Positions 1 to 6,137 of a stretch of 10,639 bases of DNA are shown here, piece after piece. A program made the position numbers and the translations under genes. The notes under the pieces are model-generated. The model had not been told where the DNA came from. It saw only the letters and a list, made by a program, of their open reading frames with translations, and made no database searches. This DNA comes from Marinibacterium sp039179965 (GTDB taxonomy: Bacteria; Pseudomonadota; Alphaproteobacteria; Rhodobacterales; Rhodobacteraceae). Numbering within the stretch: position 1 is the first letter of the stretch; each line of letters starts with the position of its first letter. The stretch is taken from the NCBI GenBank assembly GCA_039179965.1, contig JBCDEC010000161.1, positions 1-10,639 of the forward strand. The letters are read 5' to 3'.

Positions 1-548
1 AGCTCTTCGGCAAGGATGTCGCGCGCGCCGCTCAGTGCGGACTTGGCATCCGGCACCGCGGCGCCAAGATATCCCGCCGCCAGCGCCACGGGATCGGCGC
101 GCCGGTCCGTCTCAATACCGCGCAACAAGGACTCAAGACCGTTTTCGCGTGCAATCATCGCCTTGGTGCGCCGCTTTGGCTTGTAGGGCAGATAAATATC
201 TTCCAGCCCGGCTTTGGTGTCGGCCCCGGCAATGGACCGGGTCAGATCCGGCGTCAGTTTGCCCTGGGCGCGAATGCTGTCCAGAATGGTCGTGCGCCGT
301 GTTTCCAATTCGCGCAGGTACCCGAGCCGCTCGGACAGGCGCCGCAACTGCGTATCGTCGAGCCCGCCAGTGGCTTCCTTGCGATAGCGTGCCACAAAGG
401 GAACGGTCGCTCCGCCATCCAGCAAATCGGTGGCGGCCTGCACCTGCGACGGGCTGGCCTGAATCTCGGCGGCGATCAGCCGGGCGATTTTTCTGGCGAT
501 CTCGCCGTCAGACGGCGTGGCAGCGGAAGGGGCCGAAGTGGAGGCCAA
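1..548 (-). CDS. tex: Tex, S1-domain transcription accessory protein (5' part, runs off the window)
   Basis: The reverse strand encodes the N-terminal 182 residues of Tex, a cytoplasmic nucleic-acid-binding protein with a role in transcription. The translation contains the family's hallmark N-terminal blocks in order: an ARKIARLIAAEI helix, VPFVARYRKEATGGLDD at about residues 50-66, a LRRLSERLGYLRELE stretch, the LEDIYLPYKPKRRT block near residue 120, and GARDILAEE at the window edge. The RuvC-like fold, the helix-hairpin-helix and the S1 domain lie outside the window. No ATG or GTG in frame fits the family's N-terminus. TTG at 546-548 is preceded, after 6 nt, by AAGGAG, so TTG is the chosen start. 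The upstream neighbourhood is a gene-poor tract. Identity is secure from the N-terminal match; the exact start is inferred. Confidence 0.92.
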   Translation of the reverse strand, partial: MASTSAPSAATPSDGEIARKIARLIAAEIQASPSQVQAATDLLDGGATVPFVARYRKEATGGLDDTQLRRLSERLGYLRELETRRTTILDSIRAQGKLTPDLTRSIAGADTKAGLEDIYLPYKPKRRTKAMIARENGLESLLRGIETDRRADPVALAAGYLGAAVPDAKSALSGARDILAEE

Positions 549-554
549 GGCCTG

Positions 555-560
555 CTCCTT
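555..560 (-). promoter_or_regulatory. Shine-Dalgarno site deciding the TTG start of tex
   Basis: The minus strand reads AAGGAG here, six bases upstream of TTG at 546-548. It is the only strong ribosome-binding match near the expected N-terminus, and no in-frame ATG lies between it and the conserved Tex sequence, so it supports a non-ATG start. Confidence 0.6.
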
Positions 561-645
561 TTTGCGGATTCCCGGAGGTCTTAGCCCTCCGTGATAGCGA
601 CAGGGTCGCGGAGCGCCAAGGGGTCAAATGCCCGGCCATCGCGCA

Positions 646-753
646 ACGCGCCGCAATGCAACCTGGAGACCCCTTTGGTTCCGTGAGTGATGGTATTCGA
701 CCCGATGGATGGCCGTAACAGACCATCAGGGCTCCGGCTGCATTGCAACGCGC
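646..753. repeat. Imperfect inverted repeat, 18-bp arms about 72 bp apart
   Basis: The left arm (646-663, ACGCGCCGCAATGCAACC) and the right arm (736-753, GGCTGCATTGCAACGCGC) are reverse complements at 14 of 18 positions. The core GCAATGCA is perfect. The sequence GGAG follows both arms on the spacer side, offset by one base. It could be the remnant of a small mobile or dispersed repeat element, or simply a structured leader or operator upstream of tex. No transposase is encoded between the arms. Confidence 0.45.
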
Positions 754-972
754 CTCTTGCGCGTTCGCAAGTGGACCGCTTGAGAACGGTCTACAGGTGG
801 AACGCAGCAGCCGGGATCTTCCGTCGCCAGCTATCGAAACTTTTTTGCGGGCCCCCGCCTGTTGGATCCACGTCGCGCGCTTTGTGTCGCTCTGGTCTGA
901 AGGCCAAACAAGGTCGAACAAGGTCACGGTGATGATCTCGAATTGAATGATCTCATCGTCGATCAAGGCGGC

Positions 973-1266
973 GACGAGGTCTTCTTCGTTGATCAGGTCC
1001 AGAGTTTCCGCAGCCAGACCCAGGATGCGGACGGAACCAACAAACCCTTTAGTTGCAGTGATTAAGACGTCCGCCCCGACGACATTGGCCTCCAAGCTGA
1101 GTTGGGCAACTTGAGTGTGGAATACGAATCGATCGCCCCGGTCTGCAGAGAAGTCGGTTATGATGTTGCTTGTGCCCACCCTGCCCCGGACGCTGTCGGT
1201 GGGAGAGATCACAAGGTAGGTGAACAGGGCCGCGCCAAACGTAGGGGCCTGCGGGCTGCCCAGCAA
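973..1266 (-). pseudogene. Decayed C-terminal fragment of an RTX-like secreted protein
   Basis: On the minus strand this segment translates to about 98 residues resembling the end of a hemolysin-type calcium-binding (RTX) or serralysin-like C-terminal domain. Visible features are SNIITDFSADRGDRFVF (about residues 33-49), then VVGADVLIT, then VRILGLA and a final NEEDLV. This matches the usual order of an 'I-x-D-F' block followed by 'GADTLI' and a hydrophobic 'L-x-G' block in type I secreted proteins. No GGxGxD nonapeptide repeats precede it. The frame is closed by a TGA near 1316 and begins only with a weak TTG. Downstream the frame runs on into sequence that looks non-coding. I infer a broken remnant rather than a working gene. 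Similarity was judged by eye, so a chance open frame remains possible. Confidence 0.4.
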
Positions 1267-1573
1267 ACCGGAGCCCGAACCGAACCCTGTAGAAAATGTC
1301 CTGACTTGCCTTCCTCAATGACGTGCGTGGACGCGGTCCGATAGCTTTTCAGACAGTCTTTTTCACGACCAATGGGCGGCCCTGTTGCCGGTCATTTGCT
1401 GCAAATCCAGTGTCTTGGCCATCCTATCCGGCTCTGGGTCCCCGGCGGTGTCGTCGCGCTACACGACATATGAACCTGACCGCGCACTTGTGCGGACTCG
1501 CCTTGCCTTGCTCTGCGTGCGGATCTAGACACGCGCGGCGCAGGCACCTTCTGCGCCCCTTGAGGAGACCGCC
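1267..1573. other. Intergenic region upstream of rpe
   Basis: No gene is supported. A 19-codon minus-strand frame with an ATG is present but matches nothing I recognise. The 3' part must carry the rpe leader; TTGCCT (1503-1508) and TCTAGA (1524-1529) form only a weak, 15-bp-spaced promoter candidate. The ribosome-binding site AGGAG (1563-1567) precedes rpe. Confidence 0.4.
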
Positions 1574-2257
1574 ATGGGCTTTGACCGCTCGATCAAGATC
1601 GCACCGTCCATTCTTGCGGCGGACTTCGCCGATTTCGGGCGCGAAATCCAGGCGATCGAGGCCGAGGGGGCGGATTGGGTCCATGTCGATGTGATGGACG
1701 GGCATTTCGTGCCGAACCTGACCTTTGGGCCACCGGCGGTGAAAGCCTTTCGCCGTCATGTGACAACGGTGATGGACGTGCATCTGATGATCGCCCCGGT
1801 TGATCCCTATATCGCCGCCTATGCTGATGCCGGCGCGGATATCCTGACCGCACATGTCGAGGCGGGGGCCCATACGCACCGCACACTTCAGGCGATCAAG
1901 GCAGCCGGCATGAAGGCCGGTCTTGCCCTGAACCCCGGCACGGCTGCCGAGGCCGCCGCGCCTTTGCTCGATCTGGTCGATCTGGTCTGCGTGATGACGG
2001 TGAACCCCGGATTCGGCGGGCAGAGTTTCATCGACATGACCGCCAAGATCCGCGCCCTGCGCACCATGATCGGGGATCGCGACATCCACATCCAGATCGA
2101 CGGTGGCGTGGACCCCTCGACCGCGCCCTTGGTAGCGGCTGCCGGTGCGGATGTGCTGGTGGCCGGTTCGGCCGTGTTCAAACACGGCTCGGCTGCTGAA
2201 CCGGCGGGTTACGGCACGGCGATCTCGGCCATTCGTGCGGCTGCGCAGGCGGCCTAG
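1574..2257 (+). CDS. rpe: Ribulose-phosphate 3-epimerase
   Basis: This cytoplasmic enzyme interconverts D-ribulose 5-phosphate and D-xylulose 5-phosphate in the pentose phosphate pathway and, in autotrophs, the Calvin cycle. The 227-residue protein has the normal family length and a full TIM-barrel signature. Motifs are IAPSILAADF at 9-18, HVDVMDGHFVPN at 37-48, MDVHLM near 67-72, the phosphate-loop NPGFGGQ at 144-150, QIDGGV at 174-179 and VAGSAVF near 196-202. By family knowledge His37, Asp39, His70 and Asp176 would bind the metal, and Asp39 and Asp176 act as the acid/base pair. AGGAG lies 6 nt before the ATG. It stands alone, convergent with the acyltransferase gene, with only 15 bp between their ends. 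No Calvin-cycle gene is adjacent, so a housekeeping role is the simplest reading. Confidence 0.97.
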   Translation: MGFDRSIKIAPSILAADFADFGREIQAIEAEGADWVHVDVMDGHFVPNLTFGPPAVKAFRRHVTTVMDVHLMIAPVDPYIAAYADAGADILTAHVEAGAHTHRTLQAIKAAGMKAGLALNPGTAAEAAAPLLDLVDLVCVMTVNPGFGGQSFIDMTAKIRALRTMIGDRDIHIQIDGGVDPSTAPLVAAAGADVLVAGSAVFKHGSAAEPAGYGTAISAIRAAAQAA

Positions 2258-2272
2258 CGCAGGGTCAGGGCG

Positions 2273-3172
2273 TCAGGGCACCTGCACACCGGGATCTGTG
2301 TCACCAGCGTCGACCCCGTCGGAGAGCGCAAAGACCATGTCACGCATTTCCGCCGTCAGCTTGTAGCGGTCTTCGGTGTTCTGGAAGTCCTCAAAGCGGC
2401 GTTCCTTCCCAAAGCTCACCCGGAAGCTCGCGCCCTGGTACTGGTAGAACATCTTCAGGGCCGCCAGCCCCGCGCCAATCCGCCGCCCGCTTGGCAGCAC
2501 GCTGGCAAAGTCGCCGGAATTGCCGTGCACAAAGACAGGCAGCACGGTGGCCTTGTGCGCCATGACCAGACGCGCGGCAAAGGTCTTCCACGGGTATTCC
2601 GTGGGCACCGCGCCGCGCTTCTTGGCGCTGGCCACCCGGCCCGAGGGGGCCATGAACACCACGTTGCCGGCGCCCAGCCAGTCCATCGCGTTCTTCTTCG
2701 AGATCTCGTTTTGATCCTTGATCAGCGGCGGCTGGCGCGCATCCACTTCAAAGAGGTACTTCTTGAACTCGGGCATGGCGGCAAAGGCATTCAGCGCCGC
2801 CACAAGCCGCGGTTCGCGCCCCGTGGCCTCCAACGGGCCGCAAACGAGGAAGGCATCATGCAACCCGAACATGTGGTTGGCGATGACCACCGTTGGTCCG
2901 CTGTGCTGGCGCTTGAGGTAATCCGACGGGTCGTTCACTTCGAGCGTCACATTGGTCTTTTCGAGAAAGCTGGAAAAGGGCCGTGTCTCGCCCGCTTCCA
3001 TCGCCTTTTGCCAGGCAAGGTAGTTGGGGAGCACCTTTGTACGACCTTGCCGGTCTTCGTAGTTCAACAGCATCCGCGTCAGGACGCGGGCAATCGGACC
3101 CTGTTTGCGCAGGCGCGGGCGATACTGAATTTCATTGGCAATAAAGCTCAGAGGCCGGTCTAGCTCTGTCAT
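2273..3172 (-). CDS. PlsC/hemolysin-like acyltransferase
   Basis: This 299-residue protein resembles the lysophospholipid acyltransferase superfamily, particularly the hemolysin/OlsA-like branch that transfers acyl groups to lipid acceptors at the inner membrane. VVIANHMFGLHDAF (about 95-108) corresponds to the catalytic NHxxxxD block. Here His100 and Asp106 are separated by five residues, as in the NHPxGxxDG variant of hemolysin-like members. MAPSGRVASA (174-183) corresponds to the FPxGxxS acceptor-phosphate block, and PVFVHGNSG (212-220) fits the later conserved 'P-V-x-x-x-G' strand. No signal peptide or clear membrane helix is visible, so it is probably a peripheral membrane protein. The ATG has only a weak purine-rich upstream stretch (GAAAG). 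It is divergent from ugd and convergent with rpe. The exact acceptor (lysophospholipid, lyso-ornithine lipid or other) cannot be read from sequence. Confidence 0.8.
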   Translation of the reverse strand: MTELDRPLSFIANEIQYRPRLRKQGPIARVLTRMLLNYEDRQGRTKVLPNYLAWQKAMEAGETRPFSSFLEKTNVTLEVNDPSDYLKRQHSGPTVVIANHMFGLHDAFLVCGPLEATGREPRLVAALNAFAAMPEFKKYLFEVDARQPPLIKDQNEISKKNAMDWLGAGNVVFMAPSGRVASAKKRGAVPTEYPWKTFAARLVMAHKATVLPVFVHGNSGDFASVLPSGRRIGAGLAALKMFYQYQGASFRVSFGKERRFEDFQNTEDRYKLTAEMRDMVFALSDGVDAGDTDPGVQVP

Positions 3173-3639
3173 AAAGGCTGTCTTTCACACTTGTATGGTT
3201 CGCCGTTCCCCCGGAGGCCGGACCAAACAGCCCTTGCACCCCACGGTTCCCGGCCGCGATCATGCCCCCGGGCCGGGGTCATGACAACCGCCAGCGCACG
3301 GCGGCTCCGACAAAATGACGGCCCGCATTGCCCTTAAGGTGAGTCTCGCGGCACGGCGGACGGGCGATCCCGGTCTGCGCGGGCGCGTCAGGCGCCGCAA
3401 ATGGCGGCGTGACAGGGTATACGGCGGCACACATCCCGCGATTGGGCGGTAATCTGCGCAATTCTGGGCCAGTCCGACCCCTGGCACCCAAAGATGGGGC
3501 GAGAATATCCGCTGCGGAATAGAACTTTGCCGCGTCTTGCGCTAAAAGACCGGCGGGGAGTTTCGTCTTTGCGGGCCCGGTCCGCTGCGCAACCAGGGCT
3601 TGTATCGCCTCACTGCGCCCACACCAAAGAGGATAGGAC
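3173..3639. other. Divergent intergenic region between the acyltransferase gene and ugd
   Basis: This region of 467 bp should carry promoters for both flanking genes. A minus-strand frame of about 127 codons across it is Arg/Pro/Ala-rich with no domain and overlaps the ugd start, so I do not call it. It holds the hairpin at 3387-3413. The pair CTGGCA (3481-3486) and GAATAT (3503-3508), 16 bp apart, is a weak promoter candidate for ugd. ugd has a good ribosome-binding site, AGAGGA at 3628-3633. Confidence 0.45.
3387..3413. promoter_or_regulatory. GC-rich hairpin or operator-like palindrome
   Basis: GTCA, a GG bulge, CGCCGC, the loop AAATG, then GCGGCG and TGAC form an imperfect palindrome with ten base pairs. 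It lies about 225 bp upstream of ugd and lacks a T-run, so it is not a typical intrinsic terminator. It might be a protein-binding site or a structured leader element; this is inference only. Confidence 0.3.
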
Positions 3640-4989
3640 ATGAAGATTGCGATGATCGGCACAGGCTATGTAGGCCTGGTCTCGGGCGTCTGCTTTTCCG
3701 ATTTCGGGCACGAAGTCGTCTGCGTCGACAAGAACCCCGCGAAGATCGACATGCTCAATCGTGGAGAGGTCCCGATCTTTGAGCCCGGCCTCGACGACCT
3801 GATGGCCAAGAATGTGGACGGCGGACGGCTGTCCTTTACCACCGATCTCGCCGCCGCCGTGGCGGGTGCGGGGGCCGTCTTTATTGCCGTGGGCACACCC
3901 ACACGGCGCGGAGACGGCCATGCCGATCTGACCTATGTTATGGCCGCTGCCGAAGAAATTGCCGCCGCGCTGACCGGCTATACCGTGGTGGTCACCAAAT
4001 CGACTGTGCCGGTCGGCACCAACCGGGAGGTGGAGGCGGTGATCCGCGCTGCCCGCCCGGAGGCTGACTTTGACGTGGCCTCCAATCCGGAATTTCTGCG
4101 CGAAGGCGCGGCGATCGATGACTTCATGCGGCCGGACCGAGTGGTCGTCGGCACCGAGAACGAGCGCGCCGCCCAGGTGATGGCAGAAATCTACCGACCG
4201 CTCTATCTGCGCGACTTTCCGATCCAGACCACGGATCTGGAAAGCGCGGAGCTGATCAAATACGCCGCCAATGCCTTTCTGGCGACCAAGATCACCTTCA
4301 TCAACGAGATGGCCGCGCTGTGTGAACGGGTTGGCGCCGACGTCAAACAGGTCGCGCGCGGCATGGGCATGGACGGCCGGATCGGCAACAAGTTCCTGCA
4401 CGCCGGCCCGGGCTATGGAGGCTCGTGTTTCCCCAAGGACACCCGCGCGCTGGCCCGGATCGGACAGGATCACGCGGTGCCCATGCAGATCACCGAGACG
4501 GTGATCAAGGTCAACGACGAGATCCAGCGCAACATGGTGACCAAGGTGCTCGACCTGTGCGACGAAACCGTCAACGGCAAGACCATTGCGGTGCTGGGCG
4601 TGACCTTCAAACCCAACACGGATGACATGCGCGAGGCACCCTCGCTCACCGTGGTGCCGGCGCTGGTCGGTGGTGGTGCGAACGTGCGCGTGGTCGATCC
4701 GCAGGGTCGCCGCGAAGGCGAAACGCTGTTGCCTGGCGTCACCTGGATGGACAATCCCTATGAGGCGGCAGACGGCGCCGATGCGATTGTCATCCTGACC
4801 GAGTGGAACGAATTCCGGGCCCTTGATCTGGAGCGCATCGCGGGGTCCATGACCCGTCCGCTGCTGGCGGATTTGCGCAATATCTACAACGCCGCAGATG
4901 CCGAACGTGCGGGGTTTGAACGCTACGTCTCGGTCGGCCGGTCCGATTATGCGCCGCAGGAACCCCTGCGCGCTGTCAGGTCGGTCTGA
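3640..4989 (+). CDS. ugd: UDP-glucose 6-dehydrogenase
   Basis: Ugd oxidises UDP-glucose to UDP-glucuronate in two NAD+-dependent steps in the cytoplasm, supplying uronic-acid precursors for capsule, exopolysaccharide or lipid A/LPS sugars. The 449-residue protein is full length. It shows the N-terminal Rossmann motif GTGYVG (7-12) with Asp30 as the likely NAD ribose ligand, VVTKSTVPVGT (117-127), NPEFLREG (149-156), LIKYAANAFLATK (205-217, with Lys207), and GYGGSCFPKD (258-267) holding the catalytic Cys263 and Asp267. The C-terminal UDP-binding domain carries VLGVTFKPNTDDMREAP (318-334). All key residues are present. AGAGGA lies 6 nt before the ATG. A sulfotransferase gene follows 156 bp downstream on the same strand, suggesting that both serve surface-polysaccharide synthesis. 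Confidence 0.97.
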   Translation: MKIAMIGTGYVGLVSGVCFSDFGHEVVCVDKNPAKIDMLNRGEVPIFEPGLDDLMAKNVDGGRLSFTTDLAAAVAGAGAVFIAVGTPTRRGDGHADLTYVMAAAEEIAAALTGYTVVVTKSTVPVGTNREVEAVIRAARPEADFDVASNPEFLREGAAIDDFMRPDRVVVGTENERAAQVMAEIYRPLYLRDFPIQTTDLESAELIKYAANAFLATKITFINEMAALCERVGADVKQVARGMGMDGRIGNKFLHAGPGYGGSCFPKDTRALARIGQDHAVPMQITETVIKVNDEIQRNMVTKVLDLCDETVNGKTIAVLGVTFKPNTDDMREAPSLTVVPALVGGGANVRVVDPQGRREGETLLPGVTWMDNPYEAADGADAIVILTEWNEFRALDLERIAGSMTRPLLADLRNIYNAADAERAGFERYVSVGRSDYAPQEPLRAVRSV

Positions 4990-5047
4990 GCCCCGCGTCG
5001 GATCGGGCCGCCGCCCACCTGCCCTGAGTGACACCGTGGGTCCAATC

Positions 5048-5074
5048 CGGGGGGGCACGCAGACAGGGCCCCCG
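5048..5074 (+). terminator. Possible GC-rich hairpin after ugd
   Basis: CGGGGG (5048-5053) pairs with CCCCCG (5069-5074) across a loop of 15 bases, about 60 bp past the ugd stop. There is no T-run after it, so it is a weak terminator candidate. It might instead attenuate or stabilise a ugd-sulfotransferase transcript. Confidence 0.25.
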
Positions 5075-5145
5075 ACACCCATCCGGGACCCCGTGGCATT
5101 CAGGTGCGCGTGGGTCCCGCACCGCCGCTTGCCAAGTTGGACTGA

Positions 5146-6105
5146 ATGCCAATGCCAGAACAGCGCCGCCCGCTTCTGCTCCATGTGGGCTATCACAAGA
5201 CAGCCACCACATGGCTGCAAAACATCGTATTCACACCGCAGAACTATTTCGTTCAGATGCTCAGCCATGCAGAGGTCTTTGAACAGATCCTCAACCCGCA
5301 TGGACTGCAATTCGATCCATCGGTGGCGCGCGCCACGTTCAAGGCGCATCTCGGCACGGCGCCCGAGCACGCCGAGGTTGACGTGGTGAGCCTGGAATCC
5401 ATCACCGGCCTGCCCTTTACCGGCGGACGGGAGAGCGATGACTACGCCCGACGCCTCAAACAGATCTTTCTCGACGATCCCGATGGCGAGGCCCCGCCCC
5501 GCGTGACGGTCCTGCTGACCATTCGTGAGCAATTCGCCATCATCGCCTCGGTCTACATGCAATACCTGATGCGCGCGGGAACCGAGCGACCCGAGCGGTT
5601 CCTCGACGAGACCCCCTACCCCGGCTATCCCACCTTCTCAGCCGAAAACTTCTGCTATCATCGCCTGGTCGGTCTCTATCAGGATCTTTTCGGCGCCGAG
5701 AATGTTCTGGTCTTGCCCCAGGAACTGATCGCGGCGGATCAGCCGGCCGCCGTGGCTCTGATGGCCGACGTGTCCGGGAATGACCGACTGCGCGAGGCGC
5801 TCTGGGCGCCAAGGACGGAACGCGGCAACAGCTATCCGCAATACGCCGCGCCGCTTTTGCGCCGCGCCAACTTTTTCCGGCGCGACGCGATGAACCCCGC
5901 TCCGGTTCTCAACCTCGGGCGTGCACCTTTCAAACTGGTCGGCGGTCTGTCCCGGCGCGTGCCCTTGCCCGCGTCGCTGAAACGCTCCAAACCGCTTACG
6001 GATCTGGCGCGCCAGACCTTTGCGGGGCGGTTCGCCAACAGCAATCGGGCCCTCCAGGCCATGTTGGCGCACAAGGTCGATCTGAGCGGATATGAAGGGC
6101 TTTGA
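5146..6105 (+). CDS. PAPS-dependent sulfotransferase family protein
   Basis: The 319-residue protein appears to be a sulfotransferase that would move a sulfuryl group from PAPS to a hydroxyl or amine of an acceptor. The N-terminal strand-loop-helix LLLHVGYHKTATTWLQ (10-25) is the 5'-phosphosulfate-binding loop, with Lys18, Thr19 and Thr21-Thr22. LLTIREQFAIIASVYMQY (123-140) is the 3'-phosphate-binding block, with Arg127 and Ser135 spaced eight apart as in characterised family members. The remainder (FDPSV, YPGYPTFSAENF, RTERGNSYPQ) gives no acceptor clue. No signal peptide is seen, so cytoplasmic action on a sugar nucleotide, lipid-linked glycan or metabolite is likely. Another ATG lies two codons in; the ribosome-binding site is weak (GGA about 5 nt upstream). 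It follows ugd and is convergent with the flippase gene. Acceptor identity, including whether it is a glycan, is inferred from context. Confidence 0.82.
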   Translation: MPMPEQRRPLLLHVGYHKTATTWLQNIVFTPQNYFVQMLSHAEVFEQILNPHGLQFDPSVARATFKAHLGTAPEHAEVDVVSLESITGLPFTGGRESDDYARRLKQIFLDDPDGEAPPRVTVLLTIREQFAIIASVYMQYLMRAGTERPERFLDETPYPGYPTFSAENFCYHRLVGLYQDLFGAENVLVLPQELIAADQPAAVALMADVSGNDRLREALWAPRTERGNSYPQYAAPLLRRANFFRRDAMNPAPVLNLGRAPFKLVGGLSRRVPLPASLKRSKPLTDLARQTFAGRFANSNRALQAMLAHKVDLSGYEGL

Positions 6106-6115
6106 GGCCCGCGCG

Positions 6116-6137
6116 GGGTGCGATCACGACCGCACCC
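6116..6137. terminator. Hairpin between convergent genes, possible bidirectional terminator
   Basis: GGGTGCG (6116-6122) and CGCACCC (6131-6137) form a perfect 7-bp stem with an 8-base loop. It overlaps the flippase stop codon and sits 10 bp past the sulfotransferase stop. Its place between converging genes suits transcription termination on both strands. The lack of a T-run on either side keeps confidence low. Confidence 0.35.

Larger units (their letters stand above)
549..972. other. Gene-poor tract upstream of tex
   Basis: I see no intact gene here. A minus-strand frame stays open across it and into tex, but its translation has no recognisable domain and it overlaps the Tex N-terminus in another frame. 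The tract contains the tex ribosome-binding site and an imperfect inverted repeat (646-663 with 736-753). The tex promoter should lie here, but I could not identify convincing -35 and -10 elements. Confidence 0.5.

Noticed and set aside
1503..1529. TTGCCT and TCTAGA as a promoter for rpe
   Set aside because: The 15-bp spacing is short and both hexamers match consensus only partly; such pairs occur often by chance.
1424..2185. A 253-codon open frame on the minus strand opposite rpe
   Set aside because: It is antisense to an unmistakable rpe gene, has low-complexity composition and no plausible ribosome-binding site or domain.
3445..3455. GGCGGTAATCT, similar to the ops element (GGCGGTAG...) of RfaH-controlled polysaccharide operons
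   Set aside because: It differs at the key eighth base, lies almost 200 bp before ugd, and RfaH control is mainly known from gammaproteobacteria. A chance match in GC-rich DNA is likely.
3279..3662. A 127-codon minus-strand frame in the acyltransferase-ugd intergenic region
   Set aside because: No domain is visible, its composition is typical of translated non-coding GC-rich DNA, and its start lies inside ugd.
3610..5562. A 650-codon open frame on the minus strand opposite ugd and the start of the sulfotransferase gene
   Set aside because: It is rich in His, Arg, Gly and Asp with no recognisable domain, and lies wholly opposite genes with clear catalytic motifs. High-GC third positions commonly leave such antisense frames open.
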